Of a DNA stretch of 64,000 nucleotides, positions 35,598 to 43,918 are shown piece after piece. The translations under genes were made by a program, and so were the position numbers. The DNA comes from Pseudomonas sp. A34-9 (GTDB lineage Bacteria; Pseudomonadota; Gammaproteobacteria; Pseudomonadales; Pseudomonadaceae), in contig NZ_CP119967.1 in assembly GCF_029543085.1 (NCBI RefSeq), forward strand, positions 6,331,001 to 6,395,000, in the 5' to 3' direction. Position 1 is the first letter of the stretch; each line of letters opens with the position of its first letter. A model generated the notes under the pieces. That model searched no databases and had not been told where the DNA came from. It saw nothing but the letters and a program-made list of their open reading frames with translations.

Positions 35598-38044
35598 TTC
35601 GCATCCTTCGAATTCATCAGTTCCAACTCACCATCCCGATACACCACCTCACACCCCACCCACGCCGGATCCACCTGCGGTATCACCGCCGAAGGCTTGC
35701 GCAGCTCCCGCAACAACGTCGAGCCATGCGACAAGCGCCCACCCATCCGCGCAATCACCGCCCGCGCTGTTTGGTAGTGCGCGTGCCGCCCCGGATCGAG
35801 GGTGTCTTCGAGCAGGATGTCGGCGCCGAGGATGCCTTGCACCTGCCCCGGATAAATCATGAACCCGGTGGCCTGCTCAGCACCTTCGCGACCGTCCTGC
35901 CAGAAGCTGCCGTCTCGGGCGCGCACATCCGGATGCGGCGCGAACCAGTGCTCGCGGTCGGCTAGGGGCATGGCATGGTGGAGACGGAAGAAGATGCGCA
36001 TCAGGTTGTCGCGGTACCACTCGCGCACTTGCAGGTAGTAACCACGCAGGCCCGGCAGGCCGGTCGCGTTGGCGAGGCGGATCAGCCCTGACCATTGTGG
36101 GAATGGTTGTAATGGCAGCTCACTCGACGCGGGTCTAGGGGTGGCCGGATCGGTCTCCCAAGGCAATCGATGCGGACTGTTTTCAAGATTGTCGTAAGCC
36201 GTCGGCGGGCGTCCGAGCCAATCGCCGCCGCTACTCGCCAGCGCCGTGGCGATGCACAGATTGCCTTGCACCACGAATACGTAAAACCGGGTGAACCAGT
36301 CCGCCAGTTGTTGGCCATCGGCAGCCTGGGCGACGAGTTCTGCGAGTTCCTGATCAAAGCGCTGCAAGCCACTTTCCAGATTCAGCAAATGCCCGCGAGC
36401 CTTGCGTTGCATACGCAAAAACAGCGGCAACGAACGCAGCATCTTCAGCGGTTGCCACGGCAGATGCGGAGTCGCGCCACCGACTTCACCAGCGTAGTTA
36501 CTCGCGCTAATGCCCCAGTCGGCCAGCCGGGCGAGAAACAGATCATTGTTGATGTAGGACGCGCCGCCGAACACCGCGGTGAACGGCTCGTTGTCCTGCA
36601 GCACCCGCGCATCCCAACGCGCCATGATCGCCGGAATACTCGCGGCGGCTCGGCGTTGGGCGTATTCCACCAGTACGCTCGGTTGTGGCGGCAGGATCTC
36701 GGCGATGTTGGCGGCGGTCAGGTGCCGGCGCCAGCCGTAGTCGCTGATCGGCCGGTATTGCAGCAACCACAATTGCGAGCCGTCCCAGGCCCATTCGACA
36801 TCGCCGGGCACGTAGTGGAATACGCGCAACACGTCTTGCAGAAACTGCCACAGCAGCGCTTCGGTCAAACCGTGGGACGTGGTGAACGTGCAGCTGCGCC
36901 AGGCATCACCGAGCCGCGACAGCGTCGCCCGATCAGGGCTGACGTGACCGTCGGCCAGCGACTCCAGATGGCCTTCAACCCATTCCAGCTCCACCGACAG
37001 ATGCCGGACAAACGCGATGCCGGAAACCAGCGGCGTGATGAAGCGCTGCACCACTACTTCCTCGACGCCTGCGGCGGTCAGTTCGGCGATGCGCGTCGGC
37101 ACGTTGGCGCGCGGCACGCGCAGATAAGTGGTGGTCAGGCCGGCATTCGCCGAGTCGGCCTGATCTTCGCCATAACTGGAGGAGCGCACCGCCCAGGTCA
37201 CGTCGGGTTGGGCGGCGAGAAACGCAGACAGACGCGGATCATCGCAATCGTTGAGGGTCAGCGCCGCCGGCACCGGTTGCCGGGCCAGTTCAGCGAGGCG
37301 CAACCGACCGCCCTTGGTGTGCGCGACAAATCCGCGCTCGCCGGACTCCAGCCACGCGGCAAATTCTGCCGGCGCGTCAATCCACGGGTAATGGCCCCAA
37401 CGGGGTTTGAGGCTGATGGTCAGATCGGCGCGAGCCAGAATCGCTGACCACGCCGCCGCTTGCTCGATGCCCAACACGTTGTCCTGATCGCCCCAAACCA
37501 GCTCGACCGGATCGGTGATCCACTCCAGCAGCGGCAGCGCAGTATCGGCGCGAACCAGATCCCAATGCGGCACAAACGCACGGCAGCGCGCATAGCCGGC
37601 GCCCATGCGCTGGTACTGCGCGGGCGTCCAGGTCTGGTTGGAAAACTTGCGGGCGAATAGCGTGGGTTTGTTTGACAGCAGCCAGTGGATGGTCTTGCGA
37701 ATCGGCAGTGGCGACATCAGTGCCGGCAACCGCCGCTGCCACAGAAAAGCACCGACCGGCGCCAACAGAACACTACGAGAAAAATGTCCGGGCCGACGTT
37801 GCAACGCGTGCAGCACCAGCAACGCATTGACTCCGACCGCCATGATCGCGCTGCCCTTCTGCGTCATCGCCAGTAAGGTCTGCGCGTAGTCCGCCAGATC
37901 CTCGCAGGGCGGTTGCGGGTTGGTGCCGAAGCCCGGCAACTCCAGCGGCACCACGTCGTAGCGCTGAAAGTGCGGCAACGCGTCATCCCACCAATCAGCG
38001 GCGCTGCCGTTGCCGGCCAGCAGGTACATCAAGGGCTTGCTCAT
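35594..38044 (-). CDS. Fusion: degenerate alpha/beta hydrolase + PEP synthase-like ATP-grasp and phosphohistidine domains
   Basis: This is an 816-residue cytosolic protein. Residues 1-230 form an alpha/beta hydrolase fold (LAGNGSAADWWDDALPHF, acid region VELVWGDQDNVLG, His region RWGHYPWIDAP). The nucleophile elbow, normally GxSxG, reads AVGVNALLV with Asn73 in place of Ser, so classical esterase activity is unlikely. From about 270 there is a PPDK/PEP-synthase ATP-grasp part (AVRSSSYGEDQADSANAGL; VVVQRFITPLVSGIAFVR; WLLQYRPI). The C-terminus has the swivelling PEP-utiliser domain with catalytic His773 in GGRLSHGSTLLRELRKPSAV. It may transfer phosphate between ATP and a small molecule; the substrate is unknown. 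It lies nine bases behind the epimerase gene. Confidence 0.72.
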   Translation of the reverse strand: MSKPLMYLLAGNGSAADWWDDALPHFQRYDVVPLELPGFGTNPQPPCEDLADYAQTLLAMTQKGSAIMAVGVNALLVLHALQRRPGHFSRSVLLAPVGAFLWQRRLPALMSPLPIRKTIHWLLSNKPTLFARKFSNQTWTPAQYQRMGAGYARCRAFVPHWDLVRADTALPLLEWITDPVELVWGDQDNVLGIEQAAAWSAILARADLTISLKPRWGHYPWIDAPAEFAAWLESGERGFVAHTKGGRLRLAELARQPVPAALTLNDCDDPRLSAFLAAQPDVTWAVRSSSYGEDQADSANAGLTTTYLRVPRANVPTRIAELTAAGVEEVVVQRFITPLVSGIAFVRHLSVELEWVEGHLESLADGHVSPDRATLSRLGDAWRSCTFTTSHGLTEALLWQFLQDVLRVFHYVPGDVEWAWDGSQLWLLQYRPISDYGWRRHLTAANIAEILPPQPSVLVEYAQRRAAASIPAIMARWDARVLQDNEPFTAVFGGASYINNDLFLARLADWGISASNYAGEVGGATPHLPWQPLKMLRSLPLFLRMQRKARGHLLNLESGLQRFDQELAELVAQAADGQQLADWFTRFYVFVVQGNLCIATALASSGGDWLGRPPTAYDNLENSPHRLPWETDPATPRPASSELPLQPFPQWSGLIRLANATGLPGLRGYYLQVREWYRDNLMRIFFRLHHAMPLADREHWFAPHPDVRARDGSFWQDGREGAEQATGFMIYPGQVQGILGADILLEDTLDPGRHAHYQTARAVIARMGGRLSHGSTLLRELRKPSAVIPQVDPAWVGCEVVYRDGELELMNSKDAK

Positions 38045-38053
38045 GGACGATCC

Positions 38054-39448
38054 TCAGGTCAGATCGCGCAGAGCAGCGTCGAGGGTTGGATAACGGAATG
38101 TATAACCGGCTTCGGTCAAACGCTGCGGCACCACACGCTGGCCGTCGAAGAACAGCTGAGCCATTTCCCCGGCCAACGCACGCACTGGCGCGTCGGGAAT
38201 GTGGAACCACACCGGGCGCTTGAGAACCTTGCCGGCACGGGCGGCGAACGCTGCCTGACTGACCGTTTCGGGCGCGACCATGTTGTAAGTGCCGACCAGA
38301 CTTTCATCGTCGAAGGCCCGTGCGATCACCTGAAGCACATCGTCGCGATGCACCCAGCTCATGATCTGCCGACCATCGCCCATGCGTCCGCCGAAGCCCA
38401 GGCGGAACGGCAGCAGCAACGGCGCCAACGCACCGCCGGGGCCGAACACTACGCCGAGGCGCAGCACCACCTGACGCACGCCAAACTCGGTGGCCGGTTG
38501 CGCGGCGACTTCCAAACGCGCACAGAGTTCGGCCATGAAACCGTCGCCCTTGCAGGCGTGTTCGTCGAGGCTTTCGCTGGCATCGCGCACGCCGTAAAAA
38601 CCGATGGCCGAGGCTTGAATCCACAGCGCCGGTTTTTGCTTGGTGTTCTGCAACCAGGTCATCAGCGCTTCGGTGGTGCCGACTCGGCTGGCGAGCAGTT
38701 GCGTCTGACGCTTGGGGCTCCAGCGCGGGCCGGCGACGGGTGCGCCGGCGAGGTTGATCACCACGTCGAAGGTTTCATCGTGGCTGAGTTCGCTTAGGGA
38801 CTGCACGCTGCGAACGCGCCCGTCGAACAGATTTGCTGCTTTCAATGGATCACGTGCCAGCACACTCACGGTGTGGCCGGCGTCGAGTAATTGATTGACC
38901 ACGGCCTCGCCAATAAACCCGGTGCCGCCGGTGATTAGCACGCGCTTGTAGGCGATCTCGGCAAAGGGGTTGGGCTTGCTCGACGTCTTGATTGAAGGGG
39001 ATTTTCGGCGGTCATGGCGGTACAGCCAAATCAGCGGCGGCAACAGCAGCAACAGTGCAAAACCGTCGAGCCACAGGTGCGACCAGACCTGTTGTTGCGC
39101 CGAGAGCCACATGTCCTGCGGCGCCCATAACAGGATGCCCGCGATCAACCAGCCCCAGACTGCCGGGGATTTCAAGCGATTGCCCAGGTGCACCAGCGCG
39201 AGCATGTACAGCGAATAACTTTGCAGCGTCGCGCCGAACAGCGCGAGCCACCAGACTTGTTGTTCGTGGCCGGCGGTGGGCACCGCATCGGCGCCCCAGA
39301 ATGCGAGTTCGAGGGTTTGCAGATAGCCGTCGAGTAATCCGGAGTGACCGGCCCAAGTCAGGGTGAGACCGGCGAGAATGTGCACGATTGCGGCGGCGTA
39401 TAACCAGAGCACTAACGCGCGGCGAAGGGAGATCGAGGGGGCTGGCAT
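38054..39448 (-). CDS. TIGR01777 epimerase with N-terminal membrane domain
   Basis: This 464-residue protein has four or so N-terminal membrane helices (DoxX-like region, about residues 10-135) followed by an extended SDR domain. The Rossmann motif is VLITGGTGFIGEAVVNQLLD. Family TIGR01777 hallmarks are INLAGAPVAGPRWSPKRQTQ, SAIGFYG and FRLGFGGRMGDGRQIMSWVH. TIGR01777 proteins are widespread; one plant member is a cell-division-related factor (SulA homologue), but bacterial functions are unclear. I took the ATG at 39448 because AGGA lies six bases upstream; an ATG six codons earlier (39466) has its AAGGA directly adjacent. It begins the operon with the fusion gene. Confidence 0.8.
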   Translation of the reverse strand: MPAPSISLRRALVLWLYAAAIVHILAGLTLTWAGHSGLLDGYLQTLELAFWGADAVPTAGHEQQVWWLALFGATLQSYSLYMLALVHLGNRLKSPAVWGWLIAGILLWAPQDMWLSAQQQVWSHLWLDGFALLLLLPPLIWLYRHDRRKSPSIKTSSKPNPFAEIAYKRVLITGGTGFIGEAVVNQLLDAGHTVSVLARDPLKAANLFDGRVRSVQSLSELSHDETFDVVINLAGAPVAGPRWSPKRQTQLLASRVGTTEALMTWLQNTKQKPALWIQASAIGFYGVRDASESLDEHACKGDGFMAELCARLEVAAQPATEFGVRQVVLRLGVVFGPGGALAPLLLPFRLGFGGRMGDGRQIMSWVHRDDVLQVIARAFDDESLVGTYNMVAPETVSQAAFAARAGKVLKRPVWFHIPDAPVRALAGEMAQLFFDGQRVVPQRLTEAGYTFRYPTLDAALRDLT

Positions 39449-39560
39449 TCCGTGTCCTGAGCGCATTCCTTGGGGGTGGGGAGTTTAAAGGAAAATCGCG
39501 GTCGTCAGATGCTCAAGTATTAAACGTTTAAGCGCCGCGGATTCTGGCTCAGCGCATATG

Positions 39561-39593
39561 AAAACGCGTTAGCCATGATGGCGGAACGCGTTT
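39561..39593. terminator. Possible terminator or hairpin between the epimerase and the 474-residue gene
   Basis: AAACGCGTTAGCC pairs with GGCGGAACGCGTTT apart from an internal mismatch. A second smaller hairpin, GGGCG-CTGTAAA-CGCCC with a weak T-rich end, lies near 39620. Both sit downstream of the stop at 39653 on the minus strand. They may end the effector/immunity transcript before the enzyme pair begins. Confidence 0.5.
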
Positions 39594-39652
39594 GATCACA
39601 TCGCAGTGAAAAGGCGTCGGGCGCTGTAAACGCCCTTCTTCACTTAACCGCA

Positions 39653-41077
39653 CTAAAAACAGCTGCTGGCCACTATCGGTTCGGCCACTTCGGACTGAAG
39701 TCGCTTAATCGCATTGATGCCCGAGTCGTTACCTTTGTCGGCAGCAAGCTGATAACAGGCCAAGGCGCGAGGAGTATCTTTCTTTCCTAGATCGCCGCTT
39801 TTCCAATAATCGCCTAACGAAACGAATGCGTGCGTTGATCCCATGGTGGTAGCACGAATCAACTCTTTTTCAACGTCCAGCGGGCGCTGGCAGGGTCCTG
39901 AACCGGCCAATTCATTGCCAAAACAATAGAAGCCAGCCAACGACTCAGCACCGCTCGGTGAATCAACGGCTGCTGCTTTGAAAAGAGCCTCAACTTTGCC
40001 GTATTCCAATTGCGGGGCCATACCCGACAGACTCAGCCCAGCCGCAGCCGAACTAGATATAGGATCGCCTGAAGCGGCCGCGCACAGGTAATTTTCCAAA
40101 GTCGCCTCAAAAAGTTCTCCTGTCAGCCGGTATTGCTCAAGGCCGCCCAAGCCAGCAAATCCTTGTCCGCGCTGCCAACAGAAATTCTCTGCACGACTCA
40201 TTTTCCGCGTGCTGGCTACAGAAAGCTCTTTTTCAGGAATCGACCAGTCCTCAACCCCATCAAGCGTCCAGCAGGACTTCCGAGAAAAGTTGAAAATCTT
40301 GATATTGCTGTTGCCGGCGCGTTTATCCACAACGTTAACGTGGCGGTCATCCACCTTCTCGATCTCTATTCCTTCCACTTTCCCATCGGGCACAGCCACC
40401 ATTAAGGGAAACGCCATATCGCGTCCCACCTCCGCAGTAACGTAAGTCACAATCCGCCCTATATCCGACGTCCCCTTTAATACCAGCAGCTTCACGGCCT
40501 GTGCAGTTAGTCGCTTCTGCGATTCGGCATTAGCGGAGAATGCTGGAAGAAACTGTGCAAAGTCTTGCGTAGGGCACGAGCCACGTCCAATTGTCGGGCC
40601 ACTCCCGGTATCGGACGCGATATTGTCCAAAAACACTGAACGGTCACGACTCATACTGGCGATGCAATTGTTCACCGCTGCCACATGCACCGAAGAGCCC
40701 GGTTCCGTCTCCAACGCATCGACCTGGCAATCGGTATCGCGCAGTTTGATCCAAGCGCGCTGAGCCTCCTGAACCGTTGCCTTTTGCCTCGCCGCAAGAA
40801 CTGGATCAGTTTGATACCCACCCTCGAGCCGAACCATCAGTTCTTGATAACTGGTATTCAACTGCTTATCTGCAGCAACCTTGGCACTCACAGAACATCG
40901 TTCACTCTGTGAGTTCGTAGTGATATCGGCACATGCATCGTCAGCAAATGCATGTCCCCCCAACAGAGATAAACCACCAATCAGCACGGCGGGCAGCACC
41001 GGAATAAGATATTTACTCAAGGCAAATTCCAACAATTTTTTGCGAAAGTGTATTTTTAAGTCGTGCTTATTCTTCAA
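39653..41077 (-). CDS. Exported LprI-domain protein with Sel1-like repeats
   Basis: This 474-residue protein has an N-terminal signal (hydrophobic residues about 24-43, ending GGHAFADD) and an LprI/DUF1311 domain (about 47-155) with the core ADKQLNTSYQELMVRLEGGY, QRAWIKLRDTDCQVDALETE and VNNCIASMSRDRSVFLDNI. It has a middle region of unknown fold (GKVEGIEIEKVDDRHVNVVD), then C-terminal Sel1/TPR-like repeats (ALACYQLAADKGNDSGINAI). Its LprI domain closely matches that at 32006. The predicted periplasmic location and adjacency to a lysozyme-like effector make a lysozyme inhibitor or immunity role likely. Its start overlaps the upstream gene by 11 bases. Confidence 0.75.
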   Translation of the reverse strand: MKNKHDLKIHFRKKLLEFALSKYLIPVLPAVLIGGLSLLGGHAFADDACADITTNSQSERCSVSAKVAADKQLNTSYQELMVRLEGGYQTDPVLAARQKATVQEAQRAWIKLRDTDCQVDALETEPGSSVHVAAVNNCIASMSRDRSVFLDNIASDTGSGPTIGRGSCPTQDFAQFLPAFSANAESQKRLTAQAVKLLVLKGTSDIGRIVTYVTAEVGRDMAFPLMVAVPDGKVEGIEIEKVDDRHVNVVDKRAGNSNIKIFNFSRKSCWTLDGVEDWSIPEKELSVASTRKMSRAENFCWQRGQGFAGLGGLEQYRLTGELFEATLENYLCAAASGDPISSSAAAGLSLSGMAPQLEYGKVEALFKAAAVDSPSGAESLAGFYCFGNELAGSGPCQRPLDVEKELIRATTMGSTHAFVSLGDYWKSGDLGKKDTPRALACYQLAADKGNDSGINAIKRLQSEVAEPIVASSCF

Positions 41078-42206
41078 GGGAGATAGCCATTTTCAGAGTA
41101 GATCCATTCAGATAAACGACTGCTTCGCGCCCATTAATATCGACAGGGGTAGGATTCTGGATCATTCCTTCATCACTAGCCTTCGCAATTTTTGTTAACG
41201 TCTTATCCGCAACATTGGCACGCCAAATAGTTTCATCACCATTCTTGAAATAAAACGTCGGCCGTGACTTGCTCCAAATCGGAGCATATATATTCCAACT
41301 GGCCTCGGGCCGACCAGCCTGCGCTATCGTTTCATACCCTGAGGTGTGCGAGTAGTACGCTTGCAATTTTCCATACTCACCACCCCAACCGAATGTCAAA
41401 CCACTAACAGCATTTTCATCAGTATTTGGCCACTGCTGGAACAGCAAACTGCTTTCCAATGGCGGAGATTTTGAGCCGAGCTTATAAACCATCCCCCGCA
41501 GCTGATTCTTGGAGAGCTGCTGTCGATAGTAAAACGCCCCATCCAAGATTCCCGCGAATCTTTTCCCTTCGTCGTTTGAACCCAAACTCAAAGCACCATC
41601 AAAACCGATATCTTTCGCAATCGTGTGCAATACCGGCCTGTCGTTGCGATCAACGTACTCATATAGATTACCCCGGTACGCAATCATCGCCGCATCAAAA
41701 TGCCCTTCAAACACGATGACATGCAACATGCCTGAAATTGTTTCAGCTGAGATCAAAAATCGTTCGACAGCCCCTTTTTCATTGGGAAGCCCTGTTAAAT
41801 CAATGACCTTCCATGAGCGCTCAAACTGTGTGTACGGCTTATCACCCAACATTAACTTAATATCTTTCTGAGTTGGCCTAGGCGCAATAGAAACCGGTGT
41901 GAGAAAGCTTATCTGCTGAACATAAGCTTCCTCTAAACACTCGACTGACTCACAAGAATTACGCTCTGACTCAAGCCAATCACTTTCGATTATTTGCAAG
42001 GCTCGCCGATGTTTTATCGGTTTGAAGACCTCACCTAGCTTTTCATCCATTACCGACAAAGAAGGAGAACTACAAATTTTCCTCTCTACGTCCGTCGAAG
42101 CTTTGCCACATTCGAAACTCGCAGAAAACGCCACCGAACTGAAAAACAAAAAGGCTAACGGTAAAAAGCCAGGGAGCGAATATATATTTTTCATTGAATC
42201 AGCCAT
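41067..42206 (-). CDS. Exported protein with N-terminal LprI-like domain, 379 residues
   Basis: The signal peptide covers hydrophobic residues about 10-28. The mature N-terminus, SFECGKASTDVERKICSSPS, with LSVMDEKLGEVFKPIKHRRA and SDWLESERNSCESVECLEEA, is the typical Cys-bearing DUF1311/LprI beginning. The remainder (IYAPIWSKSRPTFYFKNGDE, NGREAVVYLNGSTLKMAIS) has no family I recognise. No good ribosome site is seen at ATG 42206 or at the ATG four codons in, so the start is uncertain. AT content is higher than in the core genome. It overlaps the 39653 gene end. Confidence 0.68.
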   Translation of the reverse strand: MADSMKNIYSLPGFLPLAFLFFSSVAFSASFECGKASTDVERKICSSPSLSVMDEKLGEVFKPIKHRRALQIIESDWLESERNSCESVECLEEAYVQQISFLTPVSIAPRPTQKDIKLMLGDKPYTQFERSWKVIDLTGLPNEKGAVERFLISAETISGMLHVIVFEGHFDAAMIAYRGNLYEYVDRNDRPVLHTIAKDIGFDGALSLGSNDEGKRFAGILDGAFYYRQQLSKNQLRGMVYKLGSKSPPLESSLLFQQWPNTDENAVSGLTFGWGGEYGKLQAYYSHTSGYETIAQAGRPEASWNIYAPIWSKSRPTFYFKNGDETIWRANVADKTLTKIAKASDEGMIQNPTPVDINGREAVVYLNGSTLKMAISLEE

Positions 42207-42270
42207 CGAAGAAATTTTCCCACCACGAAACGGATACGTTTACGCTCCGCCTCAAAATCAAATAATTTTG

Positions 42271-42293
42271 GCGCAAAAAATAAATCCGTCCCC
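42271..42293. repeat. Direct repeat GCGCAA.AAATAAATCCGTCCC (copy 1)
   Basis: Copy 1 reads GCGCAAAAAATAAATCCGTC followed by CCC. A near-identical copy lies at 43269-43290. Both lie shortly 3' of exported-protein genes on the minus strand. In the 185-base gap 42207-42391 I see no separate gene. Confidence 0.6.
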
Positions 42294-42391
42294 TTTCACA
42301 CGTAAAGGAAATAGCGCAAAAAAGAGAAAGAAAAGTTTGTTCATGCTCATCCAAGTCGACGCTTTCGCGCGAATGCACTGGCTTGTCCGTT

Positions 42392-43141
42392 TCAACGTCT
42401 GCTCTTGTCCGGAGCCAAAGCCAATTGGCGAGCACGCTCTATCGTCGCGCGAATTAGGCAGGCATCGGACCACTCACCGAAAACTGATTTATGCAATTTC
42501 GGGTCGGCTTGGCACTCCGCATCTCGAAATTTCATCCAGGCTCTTTGAGTTTCCCTCAGTGCTTTCTGACCGCTTTCGTCCAGCCGACTCATACGATCCC
42601 GATATACAGAATTCAGCAATGCATCCGCATCAGGAACCATCAGATCAATTACACCATTTCCCGAGGGAAACCACTCAACGTCCGCCAATGCCTGTTCGCT
42701 CTCATTGTTCCAATTGTAGAGGCCGTTTTCTTCGATCTTCAGTGTGGCGGATCGCTGATGGTGATTCGTCGGATCGCTCTCGCTGACCTCCGAGCGATAA
42801 ACAATTTCCAAATAGATAGGGTCGGTTGTGCGCTGAGGATCATTCAATAGCGTTTGCCGAACAATGGCCCGTTGCTTATTGCTCTCAGTGATCTCTATCG
42901 AAAAGCATGGATCCGGCCCAGGACGTTCTGCGGACGCCTTCCTCTCCAGGCATCGATTACGAACCGCCATGGAAGGGGTATCCGAACCGCCACCCACATC
43001 AACGACTCTGACAAGCAACCGGACTTCCGGATCCTTGGAAAAGTCGGCCTGAAGGATGGTGGCAATCATCGTGCCCTCAGCCATGACCACAGGCGACAGT
43101 ATTGAAAGTAAAAAAATGAGGCTGAATCTGAAAATCTGCAT
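42392..43141 (-). CDS. Exported protein with C-terminal LprI/DUF1311-like domain
   Basis: This 249-residue protein has a signal peptide (MQIFRFSLIFLLSILSPVVM, cleavage about residue 21). The N-terminal half is strand-rich without a family match. The C-terminal half carries LNSVYRDRMSRLDESGQKAL, RETQRAWMKFRDAECQADPK and WSDACLIRATIERARQLAL, a full LprI/DUF1311 core with Cys pair, placed at the opposite end from its neighbours. It is the second gene downstream of the effector and a plausible lysozyme inhibitor. Confidence 0.72.
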   Translation of the reverse strand: MQIFRFSLIFLLSILSPVVMAEGTMIATILQADFSKDPEVRLLVRVVDVGGGSDTPSMAVRNRCLERKASAERPGPDPCFSIEITESNKQRAIVRQTLLNDPQRTTDPIYLEIVYRSEVSESDPTNHHQRSATLKIEENGLYNWNNESEQALADVEWFPSGNGVIDLMVPDADALLNSVYRDRMSRLDESGQKALRETQRAWMKFRDAECQADPKLHKSVFGEWSDACLIRATIERARQLALAPDKSRR

Positions 43142-43268
43142 TCCTTGGCGTCCGTAAAAAACTCAGTGATCCGTTCAATTCTGAAAGAGCCTGCGACAGA
43201 AGATAGAGTCAGAACCGACAAACGGGCCAGATCTATTTAAGTTCTCAACCAAATTCAAAGCGATCGAG

Positions 43269-43290
43269 CGCAACAAATAAATCCGTCCCG
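43269..43290. repeat. Direct repeat GCGCAA.AAATAAATCCGTCCC (copy 2)
   Basis: It reads GCGCAACAAATAAATCCGTC followed by CCG. It lies seven bases 3' of the 43297 gene stop and matches copy 1 at 42271-42293 in about 20 of 22 bases. On the minus strand it is GGGACGGATTTATTT, a motif I have seen as a dispersed element in gammaproteobacteria. Confidence 0.6.
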
Positions 43291-43296
43291 TTTTCC

Positions 43297-43908
43297 TCAA
43301 AGATTTTCTCTCATGTCCATGCACTCCCTCGCATCCGCGAGGACTTTGCGCTCACCATTATTGAGGACGCACACAGGTTTTTTGAAGGTGCCTTTCATCT
43401 TTTGACAGACCGTGCTACCCGCTTCCTTATAAACACATTGCTCACCAGAAATGATCAACTCTTTACCTGGAGTCAAAGTCACAACTTTAGTACTTTCAAT
43501 ACGGTAAACGTTCTCGTAAATTGAATCACCGGACTGTTGAATATCTTTATAGGTACCATCCTCCAACTCCGAAGAACTAGCAGGGATGTCTCCGATATAT
43601 GTGGCTTTTCCACCTTTAGCTACAGCAGAAAAAATCATAACCTGAGCGTTTAGGCCCATATCATCACTGGTTGGATAAGAAAATATAATTGCTACATTTT
43701 CGGCCCCTGCCACTTCTCTAACAACATAATCTGACCGACATCCGCGATCAGCATTATCAAGAGAGAAGACTCCCCCTTCAAAAGAAAGAGTCAAGCTAGC
43801 TTGATCGGCATTCTGATCAGCTTCTTTACATATCAGGCTATGCTCAGTTGAAGCCGAATAAGCAGCGCCACTATAAATGGACAACAAAAACACCATTAGG
43901 CGAATCAT
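43297..43908 (-). CDS. Predicted exported protein; leading candidate for cognate immunity to the effector
   Basis: This 203-residue protein has a signal peptide (MIRLMVFLLSIYSGAAYSAS). The mature part is strand-rich with six or seven Cys (SLICKEADQNADQASLTLSF, RGCRSDYVVREVAG, GEQCVYKEAGSTVCQKMKG), consistent with periplasmic disulfides. It starts ten bases after the effector stop, with the TGAGG ribosome site overlapping that stop. This is the usual place for an immunity gene against a periplasm-acting T6SS effector. No family is recognised, so immunity is inferred from position and export. Confidence 0.7.
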   Translation of the reverse strand: MIRLMVFLLSIYSGAAYSASTEHSLICKEADQNADQASLTLSFEGGVFSLDNADRGCRSDYVVREVAGAENVAIIFSYPTSDDMGLNAQVMIFSAVAKGGKATYIGDIPASSSELEDGTYKDIQQSGDSIYENVYRIESTKVVTLTPGKELIISGEQCVYKEAGSTVCQKMKGTFKKPVCVLNNGERKVLADARECMDMRENL

Positions 43909-43918
43909 TCAAATGACC

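Noticed and set aside
42199-42435. Small minus-strand frame between two exported-protein genes
   Set aside because: It overlaps the 3' end of the 42392 gene, contains the dispersed repeat, and has no signal peptide or family resemblance.
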